Assembly: GCA_002049455.2 (NCBI GenBank)
Contig: KV918914.1
Coordinates: 1 to 64,000 of the forward strand
DNA from: Porphyra umbilicalis
Taxonomy: Eukaryota; Rhodophyta; Bangiophyceae; Bangiales; Bangiaceae
DNA: 64,000 nt
Direction of reading: 5' to 3'
Position 1 is the first letter of the stretch. Each line of letters opens with the position of its first letter. Shown here piece by piece: positions 31,892 through 41,579 of this stretch. The notes under the pieces are model-generated. The model was not told the origin of the DNA. It did no database searches and worked only from the letters and a program-made list of their open reading frames with translations. The position numbers and the translations under genes were made by a program.

Positions 31892-33889
31892 CTAGGCGAA
31901 TCGCCCGTTGTTGGCATCGCCGTCAACGGCGCGAGCCACGGCCTGTCCAATGATGGACAAAGCCAACTCGACACCCTGTCCGTCCGCGCGCTCAACAGCG
32001 GTCCGCAGGCCCGCGATCTGCTCGACCCAGGCGTTAGCCACCGCCGACAAGGCCGCCCCACGGGGCACGCGAGCGCGTACATCGCGCGCGCGCGCCGACT
32101 CAAACAAGGCAATCGCCGCTGAGGAAGACGCGCGGGTTGGCCAAGTGGCATCCATCGCCCGAGGCGGAGGCGGCAAGCGATCGCGCCGCGGCGAACCCGG
32201 GCGGTAGCGGCCCTCAAGGGCGTCGCCAACGGCGTGAGCCCAGTTCCGACGACCGCGGCGCCACACCTTGGAGTGGTTAGAAGAGATTTGAGACATCGGG
32301 AGTGGCGCGTTTGAGTCCAACGCCCAGTCGAAATCGACACAAGCGTGTCGAAGGCAAAAGCCGTACTCCTTGGTCGCGTCGACCGTGATCCGCACTTGAC
32401 GGGCTTCCCCGGAGTCGTGGTCGTGCCAGACAACGTCCTGAAGGACCTCCCGCCAGGGTAACGCCTTTACGGAATGATGCATTCTGCCGTACAAGACGTA
32501 CGTGGCCTCGCCGTTGGGCGCGTCCTTCAAATCGGACGAGTCCAACACGTCGAAATGACGACGCGTCCTATCGTCCAGGTGGACGAAGAGCTTGTCCTCT
32601 TGTAGGGTGTGAACCCACGCAGCAACTAAGTTGCAGTAGTACTCGGAGTACACTTCCTGCCAGACTGAGCTGTAGGCGCTGCGAAACGCATCCACAAGGT
32701 ACGACACCACAACGGGAGTCGCCACCCACAACCCCGTGTGAGGCCCCCATGCCGAGTTAGGTAGAAGGCAACGGGACAAGTAGAACGTCCGTGGCGCTTG
32801 GAGAAATCCAGCCGCCCACGCGGTGGGCATCAACTCGCGACCGCGAAAGAAGCGCGTGTCGGCGGCCCGACGGTGGTCGAGTGGAAACATCGGCAACCGA
32901 AAGGGGTTCGGGAACCCGGTGATAAACGGACTGCGATCTTCCTCGACGTTATCGTTCTCCTTGTGCTTCACCAGCGCGAGCTGGTCAAGGTACGGCTCCA
33001 GGCCGGAGTCGTGCCCGAACGATACCGAAAGGTCCTCGGCGAGAGCCCGCTTGAGGAAGACAGCCTTCGGCCAGTTGCGCAACAAGCGGCAAAACGAGTT
33101 GGCCGCCGCCTCGACCGTCTCTGTCCCCTTCAAAGGGAACATAAGCGCATTGGCGTAAACCAAGCGGTGACACGGGAGCAGAGGCACTTGGTAGCGCACG
33201 ACCTCGTTGCAAAACGACATCACCTCGTACAAACGACGCTGGGGGCCCTGGTATCCAAAGTACGGGTTCCCATGGACCTCGGCCACGCGGTCGCCCGCGT
33301 GGTCCGGCAACCCGGCTTGCGCCATCACGTCAATGAAGTCAGGCAACGCCTCGTACTGCGCGTATACACGACGCGTGTGCGCACAAGCGAGATTGCACAC
33401 GCACATGTCGTACAGACGGTTGTCGGTGACCCGCGGGACCCCATCAACCACCTCCACGGGTTCCGCGTGTGCGTTGTACGAGCCGCGAGGCCGAAACTGG
33501 CGCAAGACCTCGGGGTCCGTGGAGCAATCCACTTCCGGATGGCCCCCCGCGGCGGCATGCGCCCCGTCGACGACCGCCCCGCCATCGGCAACGCCGCCGT
33601 CCACCGCCATCTCGGCCGAGTCCGCCATAGCTTTAGCCGTTCGGGGGTGTTGACCCTTGCCGCCGACGCCGCGCTTGCCGCCGACGGCGCGCTTTCCATC
33701 CTTGCCGCCGCCGACGCCGCGCTTGCCGCCCTTGCCGCCGACGCCGCCGGGCTTTCTGTCCTTGCCGCCGTGCGCGCCGCCCCCCCCACGCAGCGCAAAC
33801 CCACAATCACCGGGTCCGCAACCTCGCGGTCGCCACCTCGCGGTAGCGCACCCCCACTCAAGCTTGCCGTTAGGCCTCGACCTGTGCAT
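31892..33889 (-). CDS. antisense ORF of element B, about 665 codons
   Basis: The minus-strand ATG at 33889 opens an unbroken frame ending at 31892, convergent with pol and lying wholly between pol and the 3' LTR. The N-terminal third is Gly/Lys/Arg-rich with a GGK-x-GKRGVGG repeat (about 33650-33780). The centre is a mixed-composition globular region, and the C-terminus is helical and Ala/Arg-rich. The block from SPFITGF (about 32930) through YLSRCLL (about 32790) to YLVDAFRS (about 32700) can be aligned with the antisense ORF of element C. The frame on the opposite strand (32798-33967) is Arg/Pro-rich and looks like its shadow. Extra antisense ORFs in this place are known in plant Tat-lineage elements such as Grande and Retand. 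No known domain is recognised; it could be a structural or regulatory accessory protein. Confidence 0.65.
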   Translation of the reverse strand: MHRSRPNGKLEWGCATARWRPRGCGPGDCGFALRGGGGAHGGKDRKPGGVGGKGGKRGVGGGKDGKRAVGGKRGVGGKGQHPRTAKAMADSAEMAVDGGVADGGAVVDGAHAAAGGHPEVDCSTDPEVLRQFRPRGSYNAHAEPVEVVDGVPRVTDNRLYDMCVCNLACAHTRRVYAQYEALPDFIDVMAQAGLPDHAGDRVAEVHGNPYFGYQGPQRRLYEVMSFCNEVVRYQVPLLPCHRLVYANALMFPLKGTETVEAAANSFCRLLRNWPKAVFLKRALAEDLSVSFGHDSGLEPYLDQLALVKHKENDNVEEDRSPFITGFPNPFRLPMFPLDHRRAADTRFFRGRELMPTAWAAGFLQAPRTFYLSRCLLPNSAWGPHTGLWVATPVVVSYLVDAFRSAYSSVWQEVYSEYYCNLVAAWVHTLQEDKLFVHLDDRTRRHFDVLDSSDLKDAPNGEATYVLYGRMHHSVKALPWREVLQDVVWHDHDSGEARQVRITVDATKEYGFCLRHACVDFDWALDSNAPLPMSQISSNHSKVWRRGRRNWAHAVGDALEGRYRPGSPRRDRLPPPPRAMDATWPTRASSSAAIALFESARARDVRARVPRGAALSAVANAWVEQIAGLRTAVERADGQGVELALSIIGQAVARAVDGDANNGRFA

Positions 33890-34555
33890 GAGCACGAAGA
33901 CACGGAATGGCCCCGTGCCGACAAAACGCGGTCCCGCGCCCCGGCTTTCGCCTCTTCGCCGCGGTAGTCAAAACCCCGACGAGGTCGGCGCCACCCGGCA
34001 ACGACGATGACCATCCAGCAAGTGCTGCAACGCGCACCCGATCCGGTGGTAACCGGTCTCAGGGTACGGACCCCACCCCTACTCTCGACAACACGGACCC
34101 GTGTCCCGGCTTTCGCCGTGTCGTCGGGGTAGTCAAAACCCCGACGAAGTAAGCGCCACTCGGCGCCGACGACGGTCGCCCCAACGCGTGCTGCCCGACG
34201 CACCCGCACACCAACGGGTCTTAACCCCGACGCTCGTCACCCGGCAACCGGCCGCCTGGCCCCCACGCCCACGCCGACGCCGACCCGCCTGCGCGGGCGC
34301 GCGTACGCGCAAGCGCCGATCGGACCCGCAGCGCCAGCTGCTCGCCACCCACGCCCACGCGTGCGTGGCCGGACGGTCGCAACCGACGACGGCGAACCGC
34401 CACCCCTCCCCAATCGGGACGGATCAACGCCCCTTCGCGACTCGCACCGCCCGGGGAGTTGCGCCCGCGCGGGCCCGTCAGAGTCCGTGATCGCCCAATC
34501 GGGTTCCACCATTCTCGGGTCTCACCGGGACGGTTCGAATATCGCGTTGGAGGTA

Positions 34556-34951
34556 TGTAGCATATCTCTGCTCCCAATTGGCAATTGGCCACGAGTAGCC
34601 CCCTTGACGGACCAAAGCCCATGTATTGTGGGAATTGGCCTGTGGCACGCCCTCTGGGGGGTTACTTCCGCATTGTTCATTTTTTATTGTTTGTTTGCTT
34701 GCCTGTCTTATCTGTCTGCAGGCACTCAATACGATCGCTTGTGATCGGACGGTCGATCGACCGGTGCCCTCGTTTGTATTAAATCACCGTGGACCCGGGG
34801 TCGCCGTCGTGGGCGCCACCCGGCTCCTCATTGGATGCATTCCAACAAAAGGTCTTTCTTCCTCGTCGCGACGGCGATAAAACTCGCTTTATTGCTTGGC
34901 TACGGTCGGTCTCAGGACATTCGTAATTGAACTGACGTTATTAATTCCACA
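34556..34951 (+). repeat. 3' LTR of element B
   Basis: It has the same length and ends as 24023-24418. I see no clear long polypurine tract directly before it, only GGAGGTA. Confidence 0.92.
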
Positions 34952-34956
34952 CCGTC

Positions 34957-35200
34957 CCTTGTTGTTGATCTTCCAGCGGCCAGGGTGCAGGGCCTGCGTC
35001 CCGTACAGGTGCCCAATCACACCACACGTGTTACACTTCTCCTTGTGAACGCATAGCGCGCTGACGCACTTGGCAAGCTGACGGAAAGGATGTCCCTCAC
35101 GCAGCATCCGGCGGCACTGGGATGGCCTCAGTGGACATGACCGCGCATTGTGCGTTGGGTCATCGGGAGCGCTCACATAATGACAGAGGCTGCATTTCAT
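34957..35200 (-). pseudogene. Cys/His cluster protein copy 2, 5' half (cut by element B)
   Basis: The minus-strand ATG at 35200 starts MKCSLC, followed by H-x3-SCPLR, QC, KC, C-x-H-x2-C-x2-C-G-x2-G-H and P-x-R-W, the same order as the protein at 11911-11534. The frame reaches the target duplication of element B and resumes at 24022 without a change of phase. Upstream (35276-35476) the frame stays open only because of a 12-bp minisatellite. The protein family is unknown to me. Confidence 0.65.
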
Positions 35201-35278
35201 GATGGCCGCTCCCGCGCCGCCACCCCCTCGTCGCCTGTAGAGCCGATCGACGCAGCCCGTCCCGTTTTCCGCTTTGAT

Positions 35279-35412
35279 CGTTGTGGTGACCGTGGTGGTG
35301 ACCGTGGTGGTGACCGTGGTGGTGACCGTGGTGGTGACCGTGGTGGTGACCGTGGTGGTGATCGTGGTGGTGACTGTCGTGGTGACCGTCGTGGTGACCG
35401 TCGTGATGACCG
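35279..35412. repeat. 12-bp minisatellite, about 11 units
   Basis: The unit is GTGGTGACCGTG on the plus strand, drifting to GTCGTGACCGTC at the right end. On the minus strand it reads as repeated TTTV. It lies just 5' of the Cys/His gene start. Confidence 0.85.
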
Positions 35413-35499
35413 TCATGTTCTGGGCACTGACCGCGGTCCGTGCACCCGGCCACGCAGGCTCTGTTGGGAAACTCATTGCCTACTAGGGCAACGGGCAAT

Positions 35500-37380
35500 G
35501 CCTCCCGGATTTCCACGCTGGTAAGGTCACATCTGAAAGCCTCGAGTTTCCGGCAGCAACGGCCAGTCGCCGGGCTGGGCTGCCTATCTGGAATCAGGAC
35601 TGCCGGTAATGTCTCGGAAATGGAAGGGCACAGCGGAAATCGACTGCTGATGTCATGATCCTGCGGACCTCAATTATGATTGGCTGTGGAGACAATCGAG
35701 TTCATTTTGGACCACAATCGTGACTAAGTGGACCGCAATAGTTTCGGCAAACGGCGCGTCGCGCAGCGTGGCCAAAATATGGAAAAGCACCATATGTGCG
35801 AAAGACCTTGGGCGTAGCGTCTCGCACATGAAATCAAGTACACAATTGCTTTCGTCAGAGACGCAGGATTTCTGTCGCGATCAGGCGCGAACGAGACCGA
35901 CCGTCGAACCAGCCATGGACCGCCATGCAGCTTGTCAACGCACAGCGGCAGCCGACATGGACCCTTTCCCCATCCTACGCGCGGGCGCCTTTGTGACGTC
36001 GCTGGCGGGGGTAGTGCACTCTCGCCCGAGTATCTTTTTGTCACCCACTCAATACACAGCCACTCGCGTTTCTTTTTCCCATGTGGGGGCTCGATACGGT
36101 CCCAATTTAAGCGCGCAGTGCGCGTGTCTGACGGCGCGTTTCATGATTTGGTGGGCATAAGATGTCCTCGCTTACCTCGCCCCGGTCTCTCCGCCGAGGT
36201 CCGCACAGCTGTGGCCCTGCGCTACATGGGTGGCGGCAGCTAGTTGACATGTGCATCGTCTTCGACGTGCACTCGGAAAGTTTATACCGCCATTGCGGTC
36301 AGCTATCTTGTCGCGCGCCGTGATGGGTGTTCCCAACGGAGGGGGGGTAGGGGGGAACGGTGTGCAGTTGAAAGGGCGGTGGGTGGGCAGGGTTGCAGCG
36401 AACAGTGCCAAGCAGCGCGGTGCGTCTCCAGTGGGCTTCGGGGTCGACTTCTCAGGCATGTTCGTAGCGGCGTGTGTCGCCACACCGGCGAGGAGCTTCC
36501 GGATTGTCGACAATTCGTTTGACAGTTCTTGCAAGAGAGGAATTGCAAAAACACGAGACGTGGAATTCCCCGTGGTCAGACGGTATACCGCGGTATAAAC
36601 AAACGCGGTGAATATCCCTGGGTGGGGACCGCCGGGGGGACCGGCGCTCTGTAAGCTGTCCCCCCAGGGACAATAAGTTGGAACACGCCGATTTATTCCT
36701 GGGGTGGGACCGCGCTCGTCCGCGGCGCAGCCTCCACATCTACATGGCGCACGCGCGAGGTTTGAGAGCCGAAGCGGGAGCCGACGTGCAGCGCTCCGAG
36801 GTGAGTTTCCGGATTTAGAGATTGACCCTTCAACCTCTGCCGCGCGGGCCGCCGTGCAGTGTTTCCCGGGGCAAATCCAAGTGGAAGCCACGCTCCGCTC
36901 TGTGCGAACAACGAAGTGTCATCTCGGCAAGCTCGGGGCCCGGCTCCGGCGCTGCGCGCCTCCGCTGCGGGCCCCGAGGGTGCCTCGCTGACACTGCGTT
37001 TTTCGCCGCAGTGCTCGCTACCAAATTTACATAGAAAGATGATACGTGCATTTCGGGACATGTGATTGGGTGGATAGCGATGAGAATCGACCAATGAAAT
37101 TGTGTCGCTCAGCTGTCAGAATTCAAATCAAGTCGTTTTCGAATCCCCGGTCCCCCCGGCGGTGCCTCTCAGGGTTGAGAGGGGATAATTATAGTCGGAT
37201 TAATACACATGAATTCTGTACTGTATTAGTGCAAACCATGGATCGGCAGACTATATTTCTGCAACGTGTGCACCACGTGTTGGTCGTTGCTTTTCACTTA
37301 CTCATGTAAAGTTGTATTTATGTACTGTAATTGAAATCGGCCACAACGCGCTTTGGTGACACAGCCAGTGCCGCCGCCCC
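35500..37380. other. no gene seen
   Basis: The stretch has short frames only. It holds a dispersed repeat at about 35740-35795 (inverted match near 3635-3690) and palindromic GGTATACCGCGGTATA at about 36583-36598. No exon or transposase is recognised. Confidence 0.45.
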
Positions 37381-37382
37381 CC

Positions 37383-37500
37383 GCGAAATGGCTGCTTGGC
37401 ATTGCCCGCAGCGCCGCCCCCCCCAGTGAATCGGCTGCCTGGCATTGCCTGCAGCTCCCCCCCCCCCGCGAAACGGCTGCCTGGCATGACCTGCAGCGCC
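37383..37500. repeat. 43-bp tandem repeat, three units
   Basis: Units start GCGAAATGGCTGC (37383), GTGAATCGGCTGC (37426) and GCGAAACGGCTGC (37468). Each is followed by TGGCAT and CTGCAGC-like sequence and a C run of variable length. Confidence 0.8.
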
Positions 37501-37606
37501 ACCGTAAGCTCGCGCCATTGCCGGTGACAAGGTAGATCGCCGGGCGAAACGGTCGGAATAAAATTGCGTATACGTTGGAGCGTGGAACGCATAAGTCTGC
37601 CACATA

Positions 37607-38046
37607 TTGCTGATCCCCCAATTCTGTCCTCGTCGACCAGGAACGGTTCCTGGCGGTACGGTTCTTGTGGAACTGGCCATCTATTGGTTAAACGCAGCCG
37701 TAAACAGCTGCTCAGCACGAATCTGAGGCGTCCTATTGGCTCTCCCTCCGCCACTTCCGTGCAGAACCGAGATCCTTCTTTTCTTCAGAGTTTGTTCCGA
37801 TTTCTTCCGTGTCAAGGGAGCAACCAGCCCGCAATCGTTGGGATATCGAGATTTTCTGGGAGATACGCAGAAAAGTGCAGAAAAACGAAGGCGTCGATTG
37901 TGCGATTGGGGGCCGTACGGGCACATTCTGTAAAGATCGGGCCGGACATGCACTGCTGTCGGACTGCTCGACCAATGAGAGATCTGCATTCATGGCCGTT
38001 CCACTACCGTTCCGGGGCGATGAGGACAGAATTGGGGGATCAGCAA
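37607..38046. mobile_element. TA-flanked MITE, copy 1 (440 bp)
   Basis: It has perfect inverted ends TTGCTGATCCCCCAATTCTG and on through TCCTC, continuing imperfectly to about 45 bases, and lies between TA dinucleotides (37605-37606 and 38047-38048). A TA duplication is the mark of Tc1/mariner-type transposition. There is no transposase frame. A relative lies at 38251-38649. Confidence 0.85.
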
Positions 38047-38250
38047 TATGCTTACCATAACGATACTGTCAGCCTTTTTATAACTGTACTGAAAGGGAAT
38101 CTTCAGCGGATGAGTACACCGTAAACTTGCAACCCTGGTCCCCCTACCTCGAATGAGGGTAGTTTACGCGGGGATACCGCGTAGTCTGTACCGGTATACC
38201 GTCGCGCGCGTGACGGGCTCGGCCAATCAAATCAACGCTACGTCGGTATA

Positions 38251-38649
38251 TTGCTGATCCCTGAATTTTGTCCTGGGGGACAGATACAGAGACTGCTTGT
38301 GAATTACAGCACTCTATTGGTGTAAAACGACAGTAAGAAGGCATCGAAGCCAATGGAAAGCTCGTATTCGGTGCCAGGACCTTGCAACCAGCAGAACTCA
38401 CTATTTGTTGCCGCTCGATCCGATTTTCTTGTCAGAGAGCGAGCTGCCCACGCGAGACCTTGGGATTTGCTACTGTCTCCTTGCCAGAAATGCAGAAAAA
38501 AAGAGGTGCTGATGTTTATTTCCAGGCTGTATGGGTACATGTTAACAAGCGAGAGCACCAAGTCAGTCCCAGGGGCGCATCTGATTGGTGGAGAGAGTCG
38601 GTCCGCAAGTCAGTCTCTGTCGACCAGGACAAAATTCGGGGATCAGCAA
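38251..38649. mobile_element. TA-flanked MITE, copy 2 (399 bp)
   Basis: Its ends begin TTGCTGATCCC and share GAATTTTGTCCTGG. TA flanks it at 38249-38250 and 38650-38651. The empty form of the flank occurs near 3600. Interior blocks (for example GCAGAAAAA) resemble copy 1, 200 bases away. Confidence 0.85.
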
Positions 38650-38908
38650 TACCGTCACACGGTTTGCAACTGCGAACGAGCCTGAAACGAACGACCATTC
38701 ACACCGGTTCTGAGAGGGGGTCTGCCGTCAAGGTTTAGCATAATTGTGAAGACCGTTCATGTATCCCCTATCTAGAAAAAAAGTAGCACGCTCGTGGAGA
38801 AGACAGTATAATTTCAGGCTGATCGTGCGCATTGGGCAACAGCCGAGATGGTCCCGATCTGGCCACGAAGTGTCTTTGACCGGTCTCACGACATATTTGG
38901 GACAAAAA

Positions 38909-39583
38909 TGTAGCGGTTGGGGCCGACCGTTGGCTGGGCAGCACCCGGGTTGGCTGACGTGGCCCGGTGGATCGGGCTCGACGGGGGCTGGACGGCTGTT
39001 GTGGGCCCTACGTTGGCCCCGCGGCGCGGGCGGATCGTGTCCCGGATGGCGCACTGTGATTGGCCAGCGTGGGCCTGGATATCTTGGCTGCTGATGGTGG
39101 CGGTTGTGGGATTTGATTTTTCTTTGCTTGTATTTCGCATTGTTTCGAGGGGCTTGCTTGTCGTATTTTGGGTGGCCTGCATTGGCCGGCCCCGATTGGT
39201 GGCCGAGCCACGGGCTCCCGAGGGTCGTTTGCTTCCACATATTTCCGCGGGTTGGGACCGAATAGCGGCCTCCCAGCGAAGGCGCCCCGCCTGCCCTCTA
39301 GGGGCGGGGGTGCTGGCGTGTGTTGGCCCGCTGTGGCCCCGCTAGGGGGCTGCCGTGGGGGCTCTGAAGGGGAGGTCTTGGCCTCCCCCTCGTGTCTACA
39401 GGAAAAACCAACCGTGCCTTGGGTCTCTTGGTCCCTCGGGTCTTTGCCGTATTACCTTTGTCCCCTTCCCCGGGACGGGCGTTGATTGCTCTTTTCCCTT
39501 GCCGGTTCCTTCTGGGCCTCCCTCATTTGGGCTTCAGGGGTTACTGATTTGCCTTTCCGGACAGAAGAGAGAAAACGGCTACA
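38909..39583 (+). repeat. 5' LTR of element C
   Basis: It begins TGTAGCGGTTGGGG and ends ACGGCTACA. It is 675 bp, the same length as 47959-48633. Confidence 0.93.
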
Positions 39584-39587
39584 TTAA

Positions 39588-39605
39588 TGGTGGAGCAGCA
39601 GGGGA
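39588..39605 (+). promoter_or_regulatory. primer-binding site of element C
   Basis: TGGTGGAGCAGCAGGGGA starts four bases after the LTR and is identical to the site in element A and one base different from that in B, although the LTRs are unrelated by eye. Confidence 0.65.
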
Positions 39606-39935
39606 GGGACATACCTTTCTCCCGTATCGGGACGCCCCTCCTCTTTCTTTGGCCGAACCCCTCTTCTTTTCCGTCCGTTTGGGTTTTCTTGCCTCTGGTA
39701 TCCTTCGGGGACCAGTCAAGTGCCGTGGGGCCAACATTCCGGACCCTCCCGCTGGTGGACGGGGTCGGGGTGCGCCCCCGAACGCGTCGCTTGTTACTCC
39801 TTCTGGCCGTGGAGGAGGGACCGGTCTCCGCCGGACTGCTTCAGCCGGAGGCCAGACCGGTATCCCCCTTCGCGTGACGCCCCCGCCGCCTCCTACTGGT
39901 GTTCAGGACCCGCCTGGCCGTGGCAGCTCCTCCCT

Positions 39936-41420
39936 GATGCCGACTGATCTACGGTCTGTGCTGGACGCGTTCCGGTCGGAGATGCTGGCCGACGTTACGC
40001 GGGCCCTGAGCGAGTCCTCTCGACGGGATGAGTCGGGCGGACAAGCGTCGGAACAAGGTGGGACCAGCAGGTCCCACAAGAAGCGGCACCACTCACGGCG
40101 TCGCCGTCCTCCCTCTTCGTCTTCTTCGTCGGACGGGTCTTCCTCTGGATCGGCCAGTGATCAAGGTGACAGGGGGGCTACTACGCCACACGGGACCGAT
40201 CTGACGGTCCCCCCTATTTCTGTTTTGCAATGTTCGGACGATCGGTTTTCGCGGGTGCTGGACTACAAAGCCTACCGCCTAAGGAACTGTCGGACGGGCT
40301 ACGGGGCGGTCCAAGTGCGTAAGATGGGCCGAACCACCAAAAACATGAAGTATTCCTTCGGCGGGTTTCCGCCGTTCTCAGGTAAGGACCCACTCAAGGT
40401 CTTCTCCTGGCTTCGCAAGTTGGTCAAGGCATGTGATGACAACGACGTGTCGGAAGGGATGGCCCTCTACGCGATTCCCCACTTCCTGTCGGGCGACGCT
40501 GAACTACGCTACACCCGCTAAGTGCCGGACTCGGGGACCGCGCTGGGCGTCTCGAGCATCACGTCCTACCCTGTGGCGGTGAACTGGTTTCTGCAGACCT
40601 ACGCGGAACCGCACACGCTGGCTCTCGCGCAGGACACCTTCAGTCGAGCAACCATCGAGCCCGAAGAGACGATCGAGTCCTTGGCAGCCCGCTTGCGGGG
40701 CCTGTCGGACCGGTGTGGGAACATCCATACGGAAGGGACCATGAAGCAGCAACTCATCCAAGGTCTGCCGGCCTACATTCGGACGGACGCGTTTGTCTAC
40801 AACACGCCGGCCTGTTCCTTTCAGCAGTTGGTGACCTACACATCGGGCAAGCACAAGGCGGCCGAGGAGGTCATGACGATGGCACGTGATGGACAGGGCC
40901 CCTCCACACCGTCTCCCTCCCGTGGTCCCCGCCGTCTATCGGCGATCCCGCGGACGCGTCCGACACGGTCGGATTTTCCGGCGCTGGCCCTCGGTGAGAC
41001 GGAGCCCCATGTTGCCTCTTCGCCGGCGGCCAACCCGAAGCCAAGCCAGTCTGTTTGGGGCCGGCAGGACAACCTGCCTCGGTTCTTGACAGGACGCCCG
41101 GAGAACCCACGGCGCCCCCGCATCTGTTTCCTGTGCTGGACAGCGGAAATATGTCCTACACGTGTCCGATCTTGACGGACCAACAGACAACGCTTGTGAA
41201 CAAGGCCCGCGAGTGCTTCCTTCAAGCGACACGCAGTCGTGGGGCCGGACAGGACGACAAGGGTCGGGCCACGCGGACCTACAACCGTCAACTCCGCATC
41301 GCTATGGTCCAAGCCCTCTGTGACGGCATTGACAAGTCGGACGAGGAGGACAAGCAAGACGGGGACTGTGGGCCCAAGCCGAGAGCCGAGCCGGAAACGT
41401 CTGGCTCGGGGAACGTTTAG
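39936..41420 (+). CDS. gag region of element C
   Basis: It starts near the ATG at 39936 (MPTDLRSVLDAF), then a Ser/Arg-rich linker, then a capsid region with FPPFSGKDPLKVFSWLRKL and, further on, ETIESLAARLRGL and YIRTDAFVYN (about 40370-40810), typical of Ty3/Gypsy gag. A knuckle is not clear. It is a fossil part of the element. Confidence 0.75.
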
Positions 41421-41579
41421 CGGGGGGCGGGCAACTGTCCGACCCCCCTTTGTGGGCTAGTCCATGCGCGGATCCAACCTCGAATTGCGTACCCCAGTTG
41501 CTGACAAGACCGGCGGGACAAGCCTCTCGGCGGCGCGGCCTCGCTGGTCCCTGTGCGTTCAAGAGAACCCTGCTCGTGA

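Larger units (their letters stand above)
24023..34951 (+). mobile_element. Ty3/Gypsy chromovirus element B with antisense ORF
   Basis: The element is 10,929 bp including a 798-bp MITE in gag. LTRs of 396 bp lie at 24023-24418 and 34556-34951, flanked by CCGTT (24018-24022) and CCGTC (34952-34956), a 5-base duplication with one mismatch. Order is gag, protease, RT, RNase H, integrase, chromodomain, then a long antisense frame before the 3' LTR. The LTRs are about 96-97% identical by eye, so it is older than elements C and D. The sense coding region has roughly half a dozen breaks besides the MITE. It is inserted in a Cys/His cluster gene. Confidence 0.93.

Noticed and set aside
32798-33967. 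A long plus-strand frame of 389 codons opposite the antisense ORF of element B
   Set aside because: It is Arg/Pro/Val-rich and looks like the reverse shadow of the minus-strand frame, which has mixed composition and a relative in element C.
35281-35412. CRISPR-like array
   Set aside because: It is a plain 12-bp tandem minisatellite with no spacers, in eukaryotic DNA.
36283-36603. Possible MITE bounded by TTTATACCGC motifs
   Set aside because: Only about eleven bases match in inverted form and there is no target duplication.
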